NCBI GenBank assembly: GCA_905182995.1
Contig: CAJJDP010000137.1
Coordinates: 272,140-336,139, forward strand
Source of the DNA: Paramecium octaurelia
Lineage: Eukaryota; Ciliophora; Oligohymenophorea; Peniculida; Parameciidae
Reading direction: 5' to 3'
Length of the DNA: 64,000 nucleotides
A model generated the notes under the pieces. That model did not search any database, was not told where the DNA came from, and saw only the letters and a list, made by a program, of their open reading frames with translations. Both the position numbers and the translations under genes were made by a program. Below are positions 1 to 11,321 of the stretch, piece after piece (position 1 is the stretch's first letter; every line of letters begins with the position of its first letter).

Positions 1-115
1 ATCAATACTCACTAAATGAGGGCGAATAACTTATTTCGACATATTTGAACTTTGCATCTCTATTGAATGGATAGGGATACAAGATAAACAAATTTTGGCG
101 TTCCTGTGTATCCAT
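1..115 (-). CDS. 5' end of a gene running off the left edge
   Basis: On the minus strand an ATG at 115 opens a frame of about 37 codons (starting MDTQERQNLF, with an aromatic and charged run) down to a TGA at 4-2. The composition looks coding, and the gene would be divergent from the gene starting at 195. A GTATTGAT at the very edge could be the start of a short intron, so the true product probably continues outside the window. No family is recognised. It could also be a chance frame, because only TGA stops translation here. Confidence 0.35.
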
Positions 116-194
116 TATATGTATAAAAGTTAATTATTTTTCAATATATTGTTGCGTAAATTCTTAAATAAGAATAGTGAATTTAATTATAATT

Positions 195-1119
195 ATGTAT
201 TAACAACATTCTCATGATATAGTAATCAGCAAAGACAATAGAAATGCTTAAAGTGCCAACAAGTCGAGAAGTAGACATTCGCCCTATAACTTATACCAGA
301 ATCTAACACACAAGAATTCTAGTCACTCCAAAGATCACTCTCTCTTTCCAAGTTTATCAAATATTTTTATTCATAGTCAACAAAATAAACACCAATCATG
401 ACTATTAACCATCCATCGATGTGCAAGACCTGAGCAGACCATCATAATCCAGGCAATCTCACAAAAGAAATAAAACCGATGCTGACAGATCAACTAACTT
501 AAACAACAGGATCTCCTTATTAAGTAGATAAATATTCAATTACATAAGGAAACGATGCAATCCAAAGAAATAGTTAGAGTACACTAAATAAGATTTCAAC
601 AAATAAGATTAACAGACTCAGAGCAGTTAAATTGAATTAAACAAGGTTTTTTATTTACAATATATAGAGTACAAAGAGACATCTTGGATAGATACAATAA
701 ATAACACATTAAACTCGATTTCGAAGACTAATAATTAATAAAACCTAACAATTATCTAAGTATTGTATATAGGGAAATATTAGTAATTAATTCCTATGCC
801 AACGACAAAGACAGGCTCTCCTATGAAGGATCTCGTTAAGATAGTCAACAAAAACAAAGAAATGAATCAATAAGTTATACCGACTCGAAATAATTTAAAT
901 AATCAACAATTAAATAAATATAAGATTTTCACTCAACCAAATTAGAGTAATTGCAATTCATTTAATCAAATTAGTTAAGTTAATCTAAATAAGCAAGAGG
1001 ATTACATGAAATTTTCCTTTGGCTTTCAATGCACTAAGATCAAATCTACTAAAAAGTTCCCAAAGGATATATTTTACAATGATGTAAGGAAAGCAAAAAA
1101 ATGTCTATCAAATTAATGA
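195..1119 (+). CDS. Q/N/K-rich hypothetical protein
   Basis: This frame gives about 299 aa when TAA and TAG are read as Gln. One intron of 25 nt (352-376) joins two frames exactly. The protein starts MYQQHSHDIV and is rich in Gln, Asn, Ser and Lys, with no recognisable domain, signal peptide or membrane segment. A second GT...AG stretch of 24 nt near 760-785 is in frame and could be a further intron. The TGA stop is at 1117-1119. I do not recognise the gene; the composition resembles the low-complexity, probably cytoskeletal or scaffold, proteins common in ciliates. Confidence 0.55.
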
Positions 1120-1447
1120 AATAACCTTATTCATTTTCATTTTTATTTTAATTCTATTTCACCATAAGAAATTAATATTTAATAATTATAATAATTATTT
1201 AATATTATAATTCTTAATTAAAAAATATTATAATTCTTAATTAAAAAATATTATAAAATATAGTCTGATTACATATTCATTTCAAATGAGCACAATACTC
1301 TACTTAATTCTTAAGTAATTTAGCTTAATTCACTGCAAAAATGAAATTTATTCTTAATAATTAATAAATCTTAATTCACACAATTTAAAACTCTAAATTT
1401 GTATTTGATTAAATTATTAATAAATTTATTGTTAAAACATCATAAGA
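1120..1447. other. A+T-rich intergenic region with a short tandem repeat
   Basis: No coding frame is supported here. Two near-perfect copies of a 23-nt A+T unit (core TTCTTAATTAAAAAATATTA) occupy roughly 1202-1258. The rest is AT-rich spacer and probably contains the promoter of the RING gene at 1448. Confidence 0.6.
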
Positions 1448-2190
1448 ATGGACTGCCCCATTAAAGTTAGCTAATTAAAATCGGTTACAGAATAGAAGGA
1501 AGTCTTCGATAAATTATTCAAGATGCCTACTTAACACGTTTAAAGATCTTAATACAAACAAATATCAAAATCTGATTTAATAAATGAATTGCGCCAAGAG
1601 AATGATGAGTTGAAAAATACCATCATTGAGTTGAAGGATAGGATCAAGCAATTAGAAATACAATTAAAAGGAAAGCAGAGTCTCCAAATCGAAGAAGAAA
1701 ATCAAGAAATAATTTCAGTTGAAAAGCCATAATAAGAATTTTAAGAAGAAATGAATGAAGAAGAGAAATCTCTCCATTTTGCCCTTATACTCCAATAACA
1801 AGAAGAGATGGAATTCTAAAATCGATTAATCTAGTATAAATACTGTTATATAGTATAGAATGCAAAATAATGTTGATTTGGATGAAATGAGTTACGAATA
1901 ATTACAGGAATTATAAGAGAAAATGGGCTTTGTAAGCAGAGGTTTGATGGAAAATCAAATATCAATGCTCCTCAAATAATGTACAATTCGAAATTAAGCT
2001 GTTGATTGGTATAACAATTGGTTACTAACATTTTAGTTGCACAATATGCTTAGAGGAAAGTGGAAATCCTGTTGAAATTCAATTATAATGTGGACATGTG
2101 TTTCATAAGGAATGCATTTCAGAATGGTTGTCTAGAGAGAAACATTGTCCAGTGTGCAAGAGGGATATTGATTTGGGAAAGTTAAAGTGA
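1448..2190 (+). CDS. RING-H2 finger protein (probable E3 ubiquitin ligase)
   Basis: The product is about 229 aa after removal of two introns, 1834-1858 (25 nt) and 2009-2036 (28 nt). The N-terminal half is charged and heptad-like (NELRQENDELK, then a Glu/Gln-rich run), which suggests a coiled coil. The C-terminus is a canonical RING-H2: CTICLEES, then CGHVFHKECISEW, then HCPVCKRDI, giving the C3H2C3 zinc ligands. RING-H2 proteins recruit E2 enzymes and transfer ubiquitin; the substrate cannot be inferred. The second intron falls just before the first RING cysteine pair, and its removal is needed to keep the finger in frame. It ends at TGA 2188-2190. Confidence 0.87.
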
Positions 2191-2589
2191 TATGACATTG
2201 CTATTTATTTATTGTTTATTGCAATTTATTATTTAAGTTATTAAAAATTAAAAAAATTGAAATGTGGACATTTCTATGAACATTTCAATTTCTACTTTTA
2301 TGTGGAATCTTATTGATGTTCGGGAGAAAAGTCTTAATGGAGAGAATTTGAGTTTGGTTTATACGGTTAATAAAAATTGATATATTTGTTGAGTTTAAAA
2401 TTTCAGTTTTTTGCTTATTTTGTTTTTAATTAAAAAATAGTATGAAGAGTGCTTTTGTCATGATGATCAGAATTAAAAAAACTGCTAAACTTGAAAGGGT
2501 GAGAGTACATTATGGAATTGGTCTTAATGTATAGATTAGATTGAAAACATAATCATAAATAATAATATATAATATTAAAAAAACGAATA
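2191..2589. other. Intergenic region, nothing recognised
   Basis: A+T-rich spacer between the RING gene and the membrane-protein gene. No frame with coding character and no RNA gene is convincing. Confidence 0.5.
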
Positions 2590-3398
2590 ATGGATGATAA
2601 TTACAGAGATGAATTTCAGGGATCAGAGTCTGAAATTGCTAAAAGGTCAGACGAGATGTAATTTAAGTGTATACGCATATCGATAGCATTTTCGATATAT
2701 TTAATATTTCAAATGTTGGCACTTAGAATAGAGTACTAGATATAGTGGATTTATATTGCAATAGTTTTCATTATTTGTGACACTTTCATCTGGATCCTGA
2801 CTACGATATGGTTATGTACTGAATATTTATTTTAATAGTTTAGTAGCAATATCCAAGAATAGCTAAAGTATTCTTAGGAATAGCCTAACACTCCACTTTT
2901 GGACTTCTGCCAATTTTTGCTCTACTTCTTTGTTTGCAGTTGGATTAAATTATTAATTAGAACTCCATTCTAGTGGCATTTCCACTGTTTACATGGGAAA
3001 TTTTGCTGTTATCATTTTTGATTTTTATCATCCCTGGATTGTGTGATGATGCTCAAGGATCCAAGAAATGGGTAGCTGTAGTTATTCTATATTACATTGC
3101 TATTATTTACACAGAGATTGCCACACTAATTCAATTGCAATTCAATTTCAATTGGTTTTGGGTAACATCCTTACTAATTTTTACATTTTTTTACCACATA
3201 ATTATACTAATAACCGACTACACTATCACTGTGATTTGGCAATGCACTATTTTAACTACATGTATTTTCTGTCTATTTGAATTCACATATATTTTGAATG
3301 ACGTAAGTAAAGATCAAAATAAATAAATGCAATATTTAGCAATCATTCCAATGTGTGTGATCAGTATTATTAATTTCATTAAATAAATCATAGTGTGA
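2590..3398 (+). CDS. Multipass membrane protein, unknown function
   Basis: The product is about 259 aa with one 29-nt intron (2932-2960). After a short charged N-terminus there are about six or seven hydrophobic segments, for example SIAFSIYLIFQML, IYIAIVFIICDTFIW, then WEILLLSFLIFIIPG, WVAVVILYYIAIIYT, WFWVTSLLIFTFFYHII and WQCTILTTCIFCLF. The order of helices and the lack of other motifs recall TMEM185-like proteins, but this is only a resemblance. It ends at TGA 3396-3398. Substrate or role cannot be given. Confidence 0.72.
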
Positions 3399-3582
3399 AT
3401 TTGATTATATGTATATTTAATAATAAGTTTAAAAAGTTATAAAACTTTAGTCTTTTGATCTAAGTACTTTATTTTACTAGAAGATATCCCCAATATTTCT
3501 GAATTATATTTAATTCTCAATTTCATATAGTAAAATTTTAGAAACTTCAGTTGCTAATTATTATTAATTAATATATTTTATA

Positions 3583-4544
3583 ATGTCAATAGTGAAAAGG
3601 CAATTTTCTAATGGGAGAATGAAATCTGATGCCGATGTTTTTAAATAGGCAATTGAAGAAGTAGAGAGAAAAAGACCTGGATCAGGACAACCTATGTCAA
3701 CTGTAAAGTCACCTTTGCCTCCAAGAAAGCCACTCTTTTCAGGAAGTCAAAAATAAAGATTGGTTGTCAATGCCAATAATATCGAGCAACAAATTCCTTA
3801 ACAGAAGATTATTAAATCCAATTAAAATAGTTAGCATTCTTCAAAGGCATCCCTAAATATTACATAGAATTAATAATAATTGCTTTAGATTGTAATTACC
3901 ATATTAGATTTACATCTTTAGAAAAGCCCTCAAAAATAATCGAAGCCTCCAATTCGCATTGACAAAAAGATCATAATTGCAAGACATGAATAGATTGGGA
4001 GTTCTGGGAGACCTACCATGACTGGAGATGCTTAATCAAGAAACAATAGCAAATAAAAAGTATCAAGTGCAGGAACGAACACTAAATAGTTTAATTGGAC
4101 TGAGGTAATTGACATACCTTAACGAGAGTCTTCTTTAAATGTAAACATTAATTTATAGCAAGAAAAGAAGGTTAGTATCCAGAGAAAAATTACAAGCTCT
4201 TCCACAATAATATTAGACACATTAATAATAATCAATCACTCAATCCTATAGATCAGAATAAAATACCTATCATGATTTTGAGCAGCAATTAACAAAATCG
4301 GTAGAAAATAAACAACCCTTGTGTTATACTGATTTTAGTATGACTTCTAAAAAGAATGATTTATCAAAGGCCTTGGCTTCAATCAAAATGGAAATCAAAT
4401 AAGCCTCTTAAGAAGCTAAACAAAATCAAGTGGATTTATACATGAATGGTAATTATCTTGTGTATTTATATCATAGCCATTCCAGAGTAGGAAGATGATG
4501 GATGTTCTTCATTGGCATAGAGTACTCTCTATTAGTTTTAATGA
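3583..4544 (+). CDS. Gln/Ser/Lys-rich hypothetical protein
   Basis: The frame from ATG 3583 reads MSIVKRQFSNGRMKSDADVF and continues as a Ser/Pro/Lys/Gln-rich, probably disordered protein of about 303 aa. Two introns are needed: a 22-nt one near 4105-4126 (its ACGAG 3' end is unusual) and a clear 28-nt one at 4449-4476. With both removed the length is a multiple of three and the frame runs to TGA 4542-4544. No domain is recognised. The first intron is inferred only from the frame change. Confidence 0.52.
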
Positions 4545-4615
4545 TGATTACTCCAATTACTTAATTGATTTACAATTAGGAGCAAATATATTATAAATTA
4601 ATTATTGTTATTTCT

Positions 4616-5976
4616 ATGGGGGGATGTGGATCAAGGGACAAGGAAATTAAAGAGAAAATTGGATTCTCCTAAACTGATTATGACCATGCGATCAAACGGT
4701 TTTCTAAATTGACTCAGTAGAAATATGGGTATTTAAAATTTTTATTAAAGGAAAACAGATCAATATTTTAGTTTGAAGGATTAAAATGTACTTTACTGAA
4801 AACATAGTATTTGCTTAAAAATTATATATTTTTATGAGAAATTATGGAAGTTTAAATTTTATTGACTTAAATACATTTCTTACAGTTAGTAATTCATATT
4901 CATTATAGCATAGTTGATTTATTCACCTAATTTAAATCATTCAATTCTAAACGATAAAATCTTTAATGATAAAATTAAATAAGAGACTCCTTAAATATCA
5001 AAAATCGTTAAGAATTATCTAGCTGGTAAATTCATTAATAAGGTGCTAAGAAATACAATGCCTAAATTAGAATCTAGCGATTTGATGAATAAATAATTGA
5101 TTGGTATGCTATCTATTTCATTTTAATACAGCTCTTCTTAATTTAAGTGTCCCTTGGTTTAATAAGTGTGTATCTGTAAACTAAATCTACAAATTTGAAG
5201 TAGAAAGTGGATCAAACTATAATTTTAATATCTTAGGAAATAGTCTATTTAAGCGAAAGGGCCAAACGTTATTTTGTTCCGTCATCTCTAAATTGATAAG
5301 GATAGGGATAATGTAGAGAAGTATGTATTTTGCTATTTTTCACCTTCCTAATGGAGAGTGTCTCCTAACATATCAGGAAGTAAAGGATCCTTCATCTTCT
5401 CTGTTCATCCTAGATTTAAAATATTCTCCACAAATACTAACAATAAAGTAAGTTTGCTCTATTAATACCAATCATTACTAAAAAATTTAGTTAACAACTC
5501 AATTCTCAATTAAATCAAGGGCCAAAGTAACCTGGATTAGGTTAGGTGGCAGTGGATATGAATAGCACAGGATTTGGATTGATGGAAAGCAATTGTAAGC
5601 AAGTAGATTGATAGATGAAGACAAGACCTTTCAGAGTGGACCAATATTACAAAATAATATTCACTTACTTGATGTATGATTGAGTTTTAGTCCTAGATAG
5701 ATTTGATCGAAATTTGAGATTTACAATTATCTGCTGGAGCATAAAGCACATCATATTTTAAGACTAATTCTCATAAACCTCATTTAAATGAAGAACAATA
5801 ACGATTCCATCAGAATTAATTGATGGATGTTATCATTACCTTAAATTAAAAAGGAAACAAAGATTATGTAATACTTAAGAATATAATTTTAGAGAGGAGG
5901 AATTGAGGAATAGTAGACATCGAATCCTTTGCTCCCAATTAGCGAGGAGGAGGAAGAGAAATAACAAGGGAAATGA
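4616..5976 (+). CDS. TLDc-domain protein, MEAK7/TLDC1-like, reading frame damaged
   Basis: The N-terminus MGGCGSRDKE is a good N-myristoylation signal, followed by an EF-hand-like stretch (DYDHAIKRFSKLTQ) and, after introns at 4807-4838, 4889-4908 and 5104-5131, a TLDc domain: AKGPNVILF, SFIFSVHPRFKIF, LNQGPK and GGSGYEQHRIWID. This order (myristoyl site, helical region, TLDc, acidic tail) is that of MEAK7/TLDC1, a lysosome-associated mTOR-signalling protein in animals. The TLDc part changes frame near 5255-5265 and again near 5535-5545 without a good GT...AG intron. After a likely intron at 5674-5696, a TGA at 5715-5717 falls where the family has a conserved Trp. Coding-like sequence (acidic tail SEEEEEKQQ) then continues in the same frame to TGA 5974-5976. 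It may be a pseudogene, or the sequence may contain errors. Confidence 0.6.
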
Positions 5977-6001
5977 TATGAGTGTATTTTATATTTCTAA
6001 T

Positions 6002-7042
6002 ATGATAACAAAATTCCTTATCTATCATGCATTATTAAAATAGAAATAATCCTATGGCTTGATGATTTTATTTAAGATATCTCCTATTGCCGATAAGTAC
6101 CGAATTTTATCTTAGAGATTTGATCTCAGAATTTGAGCATAAGCATGGTTTTAGTAAAACTCGATTGATAAAGTTTGAAATAGTTATTTAAAAACATCTT
6201 AAATCTTCCTCGTGTTTGAAGGGTTTGTGTAACACAAAATTAGCATTTCCTCCAAGCCTTTTAATTCGATGGATTTAATCCACTTCCAGAAATGAGGTAA
6301 TAAGTTTTCATTGTCTGCAAAATAAAGTTGCACTCTTTCCTTGGATACAAAATCTTCAATTATAAATTTCATTTAACTTTTTATCAAATACATTTTAATT
6401 TGTGTATCTTCTAATTATAAGCATAGGCATTACCATCTTGATGTTTAATATTTTCTAATTTTTAATATTATATTTATGTAATGAGGTTATTAACAGCTTC
6501 TGATTATTCTTGTTTTACAAATGGTATTTTTGGTTCAATCAATTGATTCAATATCTTATTCGATTACGCCTATTAAATGAGTTATTGTAAAAAGCTTAAT
6601 GGAATCGTAACAGCAGGAGTGAATTATTTATAATTTGTGCAGCTATTATGAAATGGGAATTATAAATTAAGTTGAGGATATGTTGCCATCTGATTTTAAG
6701 AGACATTCATCTCATTTTAGTTTTACACTATTTTTATAGGTGCAACTTTCACATTCTTCTTCGTTTCTTAATAAGGTTCAAAACTCATAAAAACTAGATT
6801 TTATAAATTTTGTGTATTTACTATTAAATTTTGAATAGCATAGAGAAAAACACTACTTTATTCGAATCTATACTTATAATCGCAACCACATTATAATTGA
6901 CCTTCAAGAAAAGATATCAATCATGATGTTCTTGTTGATGAATACAGATGAAAATAGATTGATGTTTAAGAAATTTGTAAATGTTAAAGAGAATTAAAAA
7001 ATAAGGGATATTTATGATAAAATAATTATTGGAGTGTTGTGA
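6002..7042 (+). CDS. Unrecognised protein-coding gene, exon structure incomplete
   Basis: It starts only 25 bp after the TLDc gene's last stop. Coding character is clear in two blocks: about 6002-6300 (for example SEFEHKHGFSKTRLIKFEIV, after a probable 19-nt intron at about 6093-6111) and about 6650-7042 (VEDMLPSDFKRHSSHF and NRNHIIIDLQEKISIM). The frames between about 6300 and 6640 must be joined by introns I could not fix with confidence. It ends at TGA 7040-7042, facing the ArfGAP gene with 84 bp between stops. No family is recognised. Confidence 0.45.
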
Positions 7043-7126
7043 AATGGATAATTTATAAATTAAATATGGATTATAGGATAAAATAATATTGATTCGTTTA
7101 ATTAATTGTGTTTGTTTATATAATTT

Positions 7127-8165
7127 CATCTTTAATACAATTCCATAATGTTGATGGGTCCATTTTATTTATATGATTATTATTACATGTGATTCGTTTA
7201 TTACTATTGAAATAGATTTTGTTAAAATTATTATTATTATTACTACTGTTAATTGAAATAAGGATTGTTATTTTAGTATTGCTGATAATTGTATTATTAT
7301 TATTGCTATCCTAAATTTTGTAAGTAAGCATAATTAGCATTCTTTTAAGGAATGGTTTGTTATGATTGCATTTATTATTTCTATTATTAATCTGGCTTAT
7401 AGAGATTCAGTATATCTAGAGATGGCAATGAGTGCATTACATGATTAGCTTGTTATTTGGTCTGATTAAAATCTGTATTATCTTTTTCTGGTGATAAAGA
7501 ATGAGTAGTTCCATACTAAGTGTTATTTCCATGGACTATTTCCATTTTAATGTCTTTAGAACCAAAATTGTCGAATTACTCGTTTAAATCAATCAAATCA
7601 CCTAATTTCACTTTTGGTTCTTCTTATTTAGTTTCTGCTCTAAAGTAGAAAGGTTTAACAGAACTAAATGGTTACTAAATTTTGAATACGTTTTAGTTAG
7701 CATATATTATTATTTTGGATCAAGACATTATTACTAAGGTATAAATCTCTTTTTGACATATTTCTCTTAGACAAATCGAATTAAAGAATCCAACCCTGTA
7801 TTAATTGTTGGTTTGCTAAATTACAATTAATATTACACATAATCCTTAGGCATTGTATTTTCCCAATAGGAGTTTGCTGTTGCATTCCCAATAGATTCCA
7901 TAATATCAATATTTTCTTAATACCATCCATCTATATTTGTCGATCTTACTCGTGTAACACTGGGACCCAAAGTTCTGTGAGCGCCTATCAAAATAACAAT
8001 AACTAATCTACCTGCACAATCCATACAAATAAATACACCATAATCCAAACTAACCCATCTAGGACCTTTTGTGGCACAATCAGCGCACACTAAATTCTCT
8101 GGTCGTTTCAGGATCAAAGCAAATATTTTTTCTTATGCTTTAGCTGGAATATGTTATTTATTCAT
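7127..8165 (-). CDS. ArfGAP-domain protein
   Basis: The minus-strand product starts MNKQHIPAKA at 8165. The N-terminal ArfGAP zinc finger is clear: CADCATKGPRWVSLDYGVF, then CMDCAG and, across a 27-nt intron, GAHRTLGPSVTRVRS with IDGWY. This gives the C-x2-C...C-x2-C ligands and the catalytic arginine of the HRxLG motif. ArfGAPs stimulate GTP hydrolysis on Arf and so time vesicle coat release. The C-terminal half is very Gln/Asn-rich, and near the end Gln is written almost only as TAA/TAG, so the standard code would show dozens of stops. A frame change around 7650-7740 implies another intron. Stop TGA is at 7129-7127. Confidence 0.9.
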
Positions 8166-8913
8166 TATATTTGAAAATATTTTTTTATAAAATCACCCTA
8201 ATTACAGGTGTTATCAAATCGAAATTCAAATCTATTTGTGGTTTCATCATTCAAAATCTATGTAACTATTATTATTTGATAACAATTTGCAATGCACATG
8301 ATAAACTTTACTTAAAACAAATAGAATTAATTGTAGATCATTATTAATGAATTCTAAATTAATTTGCAATTATATCGCAGAACTAAATACAACATTAATG
8401 ATCTTTACTTTATATAAGTACATATTTTTTACAATTGATTATGTGATGGATATTAATAATTAAATATAATTAATCATATTAACAAATTCTCAAAATCTGA
8501 AGTTAAATTATATACATTTTCTGTAATATTGATAATATTATAGAGAGTATATAAGTTATTTAAAATATCTTACTTCCTTTTGGATCATGTTCTCTTATAA
8601 AATTAATCAGGGCTTCAATATCAATTTTGTAATTATCAACAAAATATAGAGAAATTTCTTATCCATATGAGAAGTAATATTAGATAATTATTAGATAAAA
8701 TTGATTAATTACAAAATGGATCTAATGTATAATTGTCTGATGAAATATGAATTGTTTGATTGATATTTAATATATTTATAAAAAGAGGAAAATCCTTATA
8801 TCAAAGAACAAGATTGATAGGGATTAGATGTGGTGGACTTCAAAGATACTGGGGGATGATTAGAATTAATGATTATAGTTTATTAATTTATATAATTAAA
8901 TAATTAGCATATA
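8166..8913. other. Spacer between ArfGAP and VPS26 (partly duplicated)
   Basis: Between the divergent ArfGAP and VPS26 start codons. Between about 8480 and 8880 the minus strand has two overlapping open frames with some coding flavour (for example DNYKIDIEALINFI), but no start, intron set or homologue could be fixed. It may be a decayed gene or chance. From 8419 onward the sequence is repeated at 9753. Confidence 0.35.
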
Positions 8914-11085
8914 ATGGTAAGGATTTCAATTCCACATATTTTAGGCTTCTCTTCTGAATATGGTTTAAGGGCAACCAATAATTGAGGTGGCATTGGATGG
9001 CATAGAGACACGCAAGCACACAAGATTTTAGGATAAACAATTGGGGGCTTTGAAGTTACCCGTCTATTCTGTATTTGATATTGAATAAATTTTATTAAAT
9101 AGGGAGATGATGACATATCAGGAGTAATTGAAGTAAAGATGAACAAGCAAAAAAAAATAGAGCATCTAGGAATTCGAGTTGAGTTGATAGGACGTATAGG
9201 TAAGTATTTATGTATCTATGAATAAAAGAAATTCTCAATGACCAAAAATAAAGTTCAGATTTCATGTCAATGTCTAGAGAATTAGAACCATAAGGATTTT
9301 TGTTTGAGGACAAAACATATAAATTTTAATTTTAGAAGTTTGAGAAACAATACGAAAGTTATTATGGAAACACAGTGAGATTAAGATACTATTTGAAAGT
9401 GTATATGGTCAGAAGTTATGGTAAAGTGTAGAAGGAAGTGGACTTTGCAGTTTTGATTCCACAACCAGAATTGGAGGATTAACCATAGACTTCATTGAAG
9501 TTGGAAGTACAAATTCTCAATGACTAAATAGGTTGGTATTGAAGAATGCTTGCATATTGACTTTGAATATTTCAAGAGCAGATATCACTTAAGAGATGTG
9601 GTAACTGGCAAAGTGAATTTCTATTTGGTCAAAATCAAAATCAAATACATGGAATTGGCAGTGATCAGAAAGGAACAATATGGATAAGGACCTCAATAAT
9701 AGACAGACAATGAGACACTAGTCAAATACGAATTAATGGATGGATGTCCTTNTACATATTTTTTACAATTGATTATGTGATGGATATTAATAATTAAATA
9801 TAATTAATCATATTAACAAATTCTCAAAATCTGAAGTTAAATTATATACATTTTCTGTAATATTGATAATATTATAGAGAGTATATAAGTTATTTAAAAT
9901 ATCTTACTTCCTTTTGGATCATGTTCTCTTATAAAATTAATCAGGGCTTCAATATCAATTTTGTAATTATCAACAAAATATAGAGAAATTTCTTATCCAT
10001 ATGAGAAGTAATATTAGATAATTATTAGATAAAATTGATTAATTACAAAATGGATCTAATGTATAATTGTCTGATGAAATATGAATTGTTTGATTGATAT
10101 TTAATATATTTATAAAAAGAGGAAAATCCTTATATCAAAGAACAAGATTGATAGGGATTAGATGTGGTGGACTTCAAAGATACTGGGGGATGATTAGAAT
10201 TAATGATTATAGTTTATTAATTTATATAATTAAATAATTAGCATATAATGGTAAGGATTTCAATTCCACATATTTTAGGCTTCTCTTCTGAATATGGTTT
10301 AAGGGCAACCAATAATTGAGGTGGCATTGGATGGCATAGAGACACGCAAGCACACAAGATTTTAGGATAAACAATTGGGGGCTTTGAAGTTACCCGTCTA
10401 TTCTGTATTTGATATTGAATAAATTTTATTAAATAGGGAGATGATGACATATCAGGAGTAATTGAAGTAAAGATGAACAAGCAAAAAAAAATAGAGCATC
10501 TAGGAATTCGAGTTGAGTTGATAGGACGTATAGGTAAGTATTTATGTATCTATGAATAAAAGAAATTCTCAATGACCAAAAATAAAGTTCAGATTTCATG
10601 TCAATGTCTAGAGAATTAGAACCATAAGGATTTTTGTTTGAGGACAAAACATATAAATTTTAATTTTAGAAGTTTGAGAAACAATACGAAAGTTATTATG
10701 GAAACACAGTGAGATTAAGATACTATTTGAAAGTGTATATGGTCAGAAGTTATGGTAAAGTGTAGAAGGAAGTGGACTTTGCAGTTTTGATTCCACAACC
10801 AGAATTGGAGGATTAACCATAGACTTCATTGAAGTTGGAAGTACAAATTCTCAATGACTAAATAGGTTGGTATTGAAGAATGCTTGCATATTGACTTTGA
10901 ATATTTCAAGAGCAGATATCACTTAAGAGATGTGGTAACTGGCAAAGTGAATTTCTATTTGGTCAAAATCAAAATCAAATACATGGAATTGGCAGTGATC
11001 AGAAAGGAACAATATGGATAAGGACCTCAATAATAGACAGACAATGAGACACTAGTCAAATACGAATTAATGGATGGATGTCCTT
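8419..11085. repeat. Direct duplication around N at 9752 (assembly join)
   Basis: 8419-9751 (1333 bp) recurs at 9753-11085 with offset 1334, and I saw no differences in the parts compared. A single N separates the copies. Both copies carry the spacer and the 5' three quarters of VPS26; only the second continues into the 3' end of that gene. This is the pattern of two contigs whose overlapping ends were joined but not merged. Confidence 0.93.
8914..9751 (+). pseudogene. Truncated duplicate of the VPS26 gene
   Basis: Same sequence as the 5' part of the VPS26 gene at 10248, cut off by the N at 9752 after the codons for ELMDGCP. It is almost certainly the same locus represented twice and not a second gene. 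Confidence 0.9.
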
Positions 11086-11261
11086 AAAAGGGAGAAGTGA
11101 TTCCAATTAGATTGTATCTAAGTGGAGTGGATGTGACGCCGTCGGTCAAAAATGTTAGTGGTAAATTCAGTGTCAAATATATTCTGAATCTGATTTTGGT
11201 CGATGAAGATGATAGGAGATATTTCAAATAACAGGAAATTACAATATATAGAAAGAAGTGA
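10248..11261 (+). CDS. VPS26: Retromer subunit VPS26
   Basis: The product is 299 aa after four introns (10251-10278, 10405-10436, 10534-10562, 10841-10865; 28, 32, 29 and 25 nt). VPS26 is the arrestin-fold subunit of the retromer cargo-selective complex, which retrieves receptors from endosomes to the Golgi. Family blocks are plain: [95 protein letters not shown]. Length matches the family. The first intron lies directly after the ATG, and without it the N-terminus does not read. Its 3' neighbour, the coiled-coil gene, converges with 60 bp between stops. The upstream region is repeated at 8419-9751. Confidence 0.96.
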
Positions 11262-11321
11262 TTGAGTGATTTAATCGTAAATCATCATATATAATAATTA
11301 TTTGTAAGAGAAATAAACATA

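Noticed and set aside
1202..1258. Retained internal eliminated sequence marked by the 23-nt tandem repeat
   Set aside because: TA-bounded ends are everywhere in such A+T-rich DNA and no micronuclear comparison is available, so this cannot be supported.
2455..2560. C/D-box snoRNA suggested by ATGATGA near 2459
   Set aside because: No CTGA D box at a suitable distance and no terminal stem; not enough to call an RNA gene.
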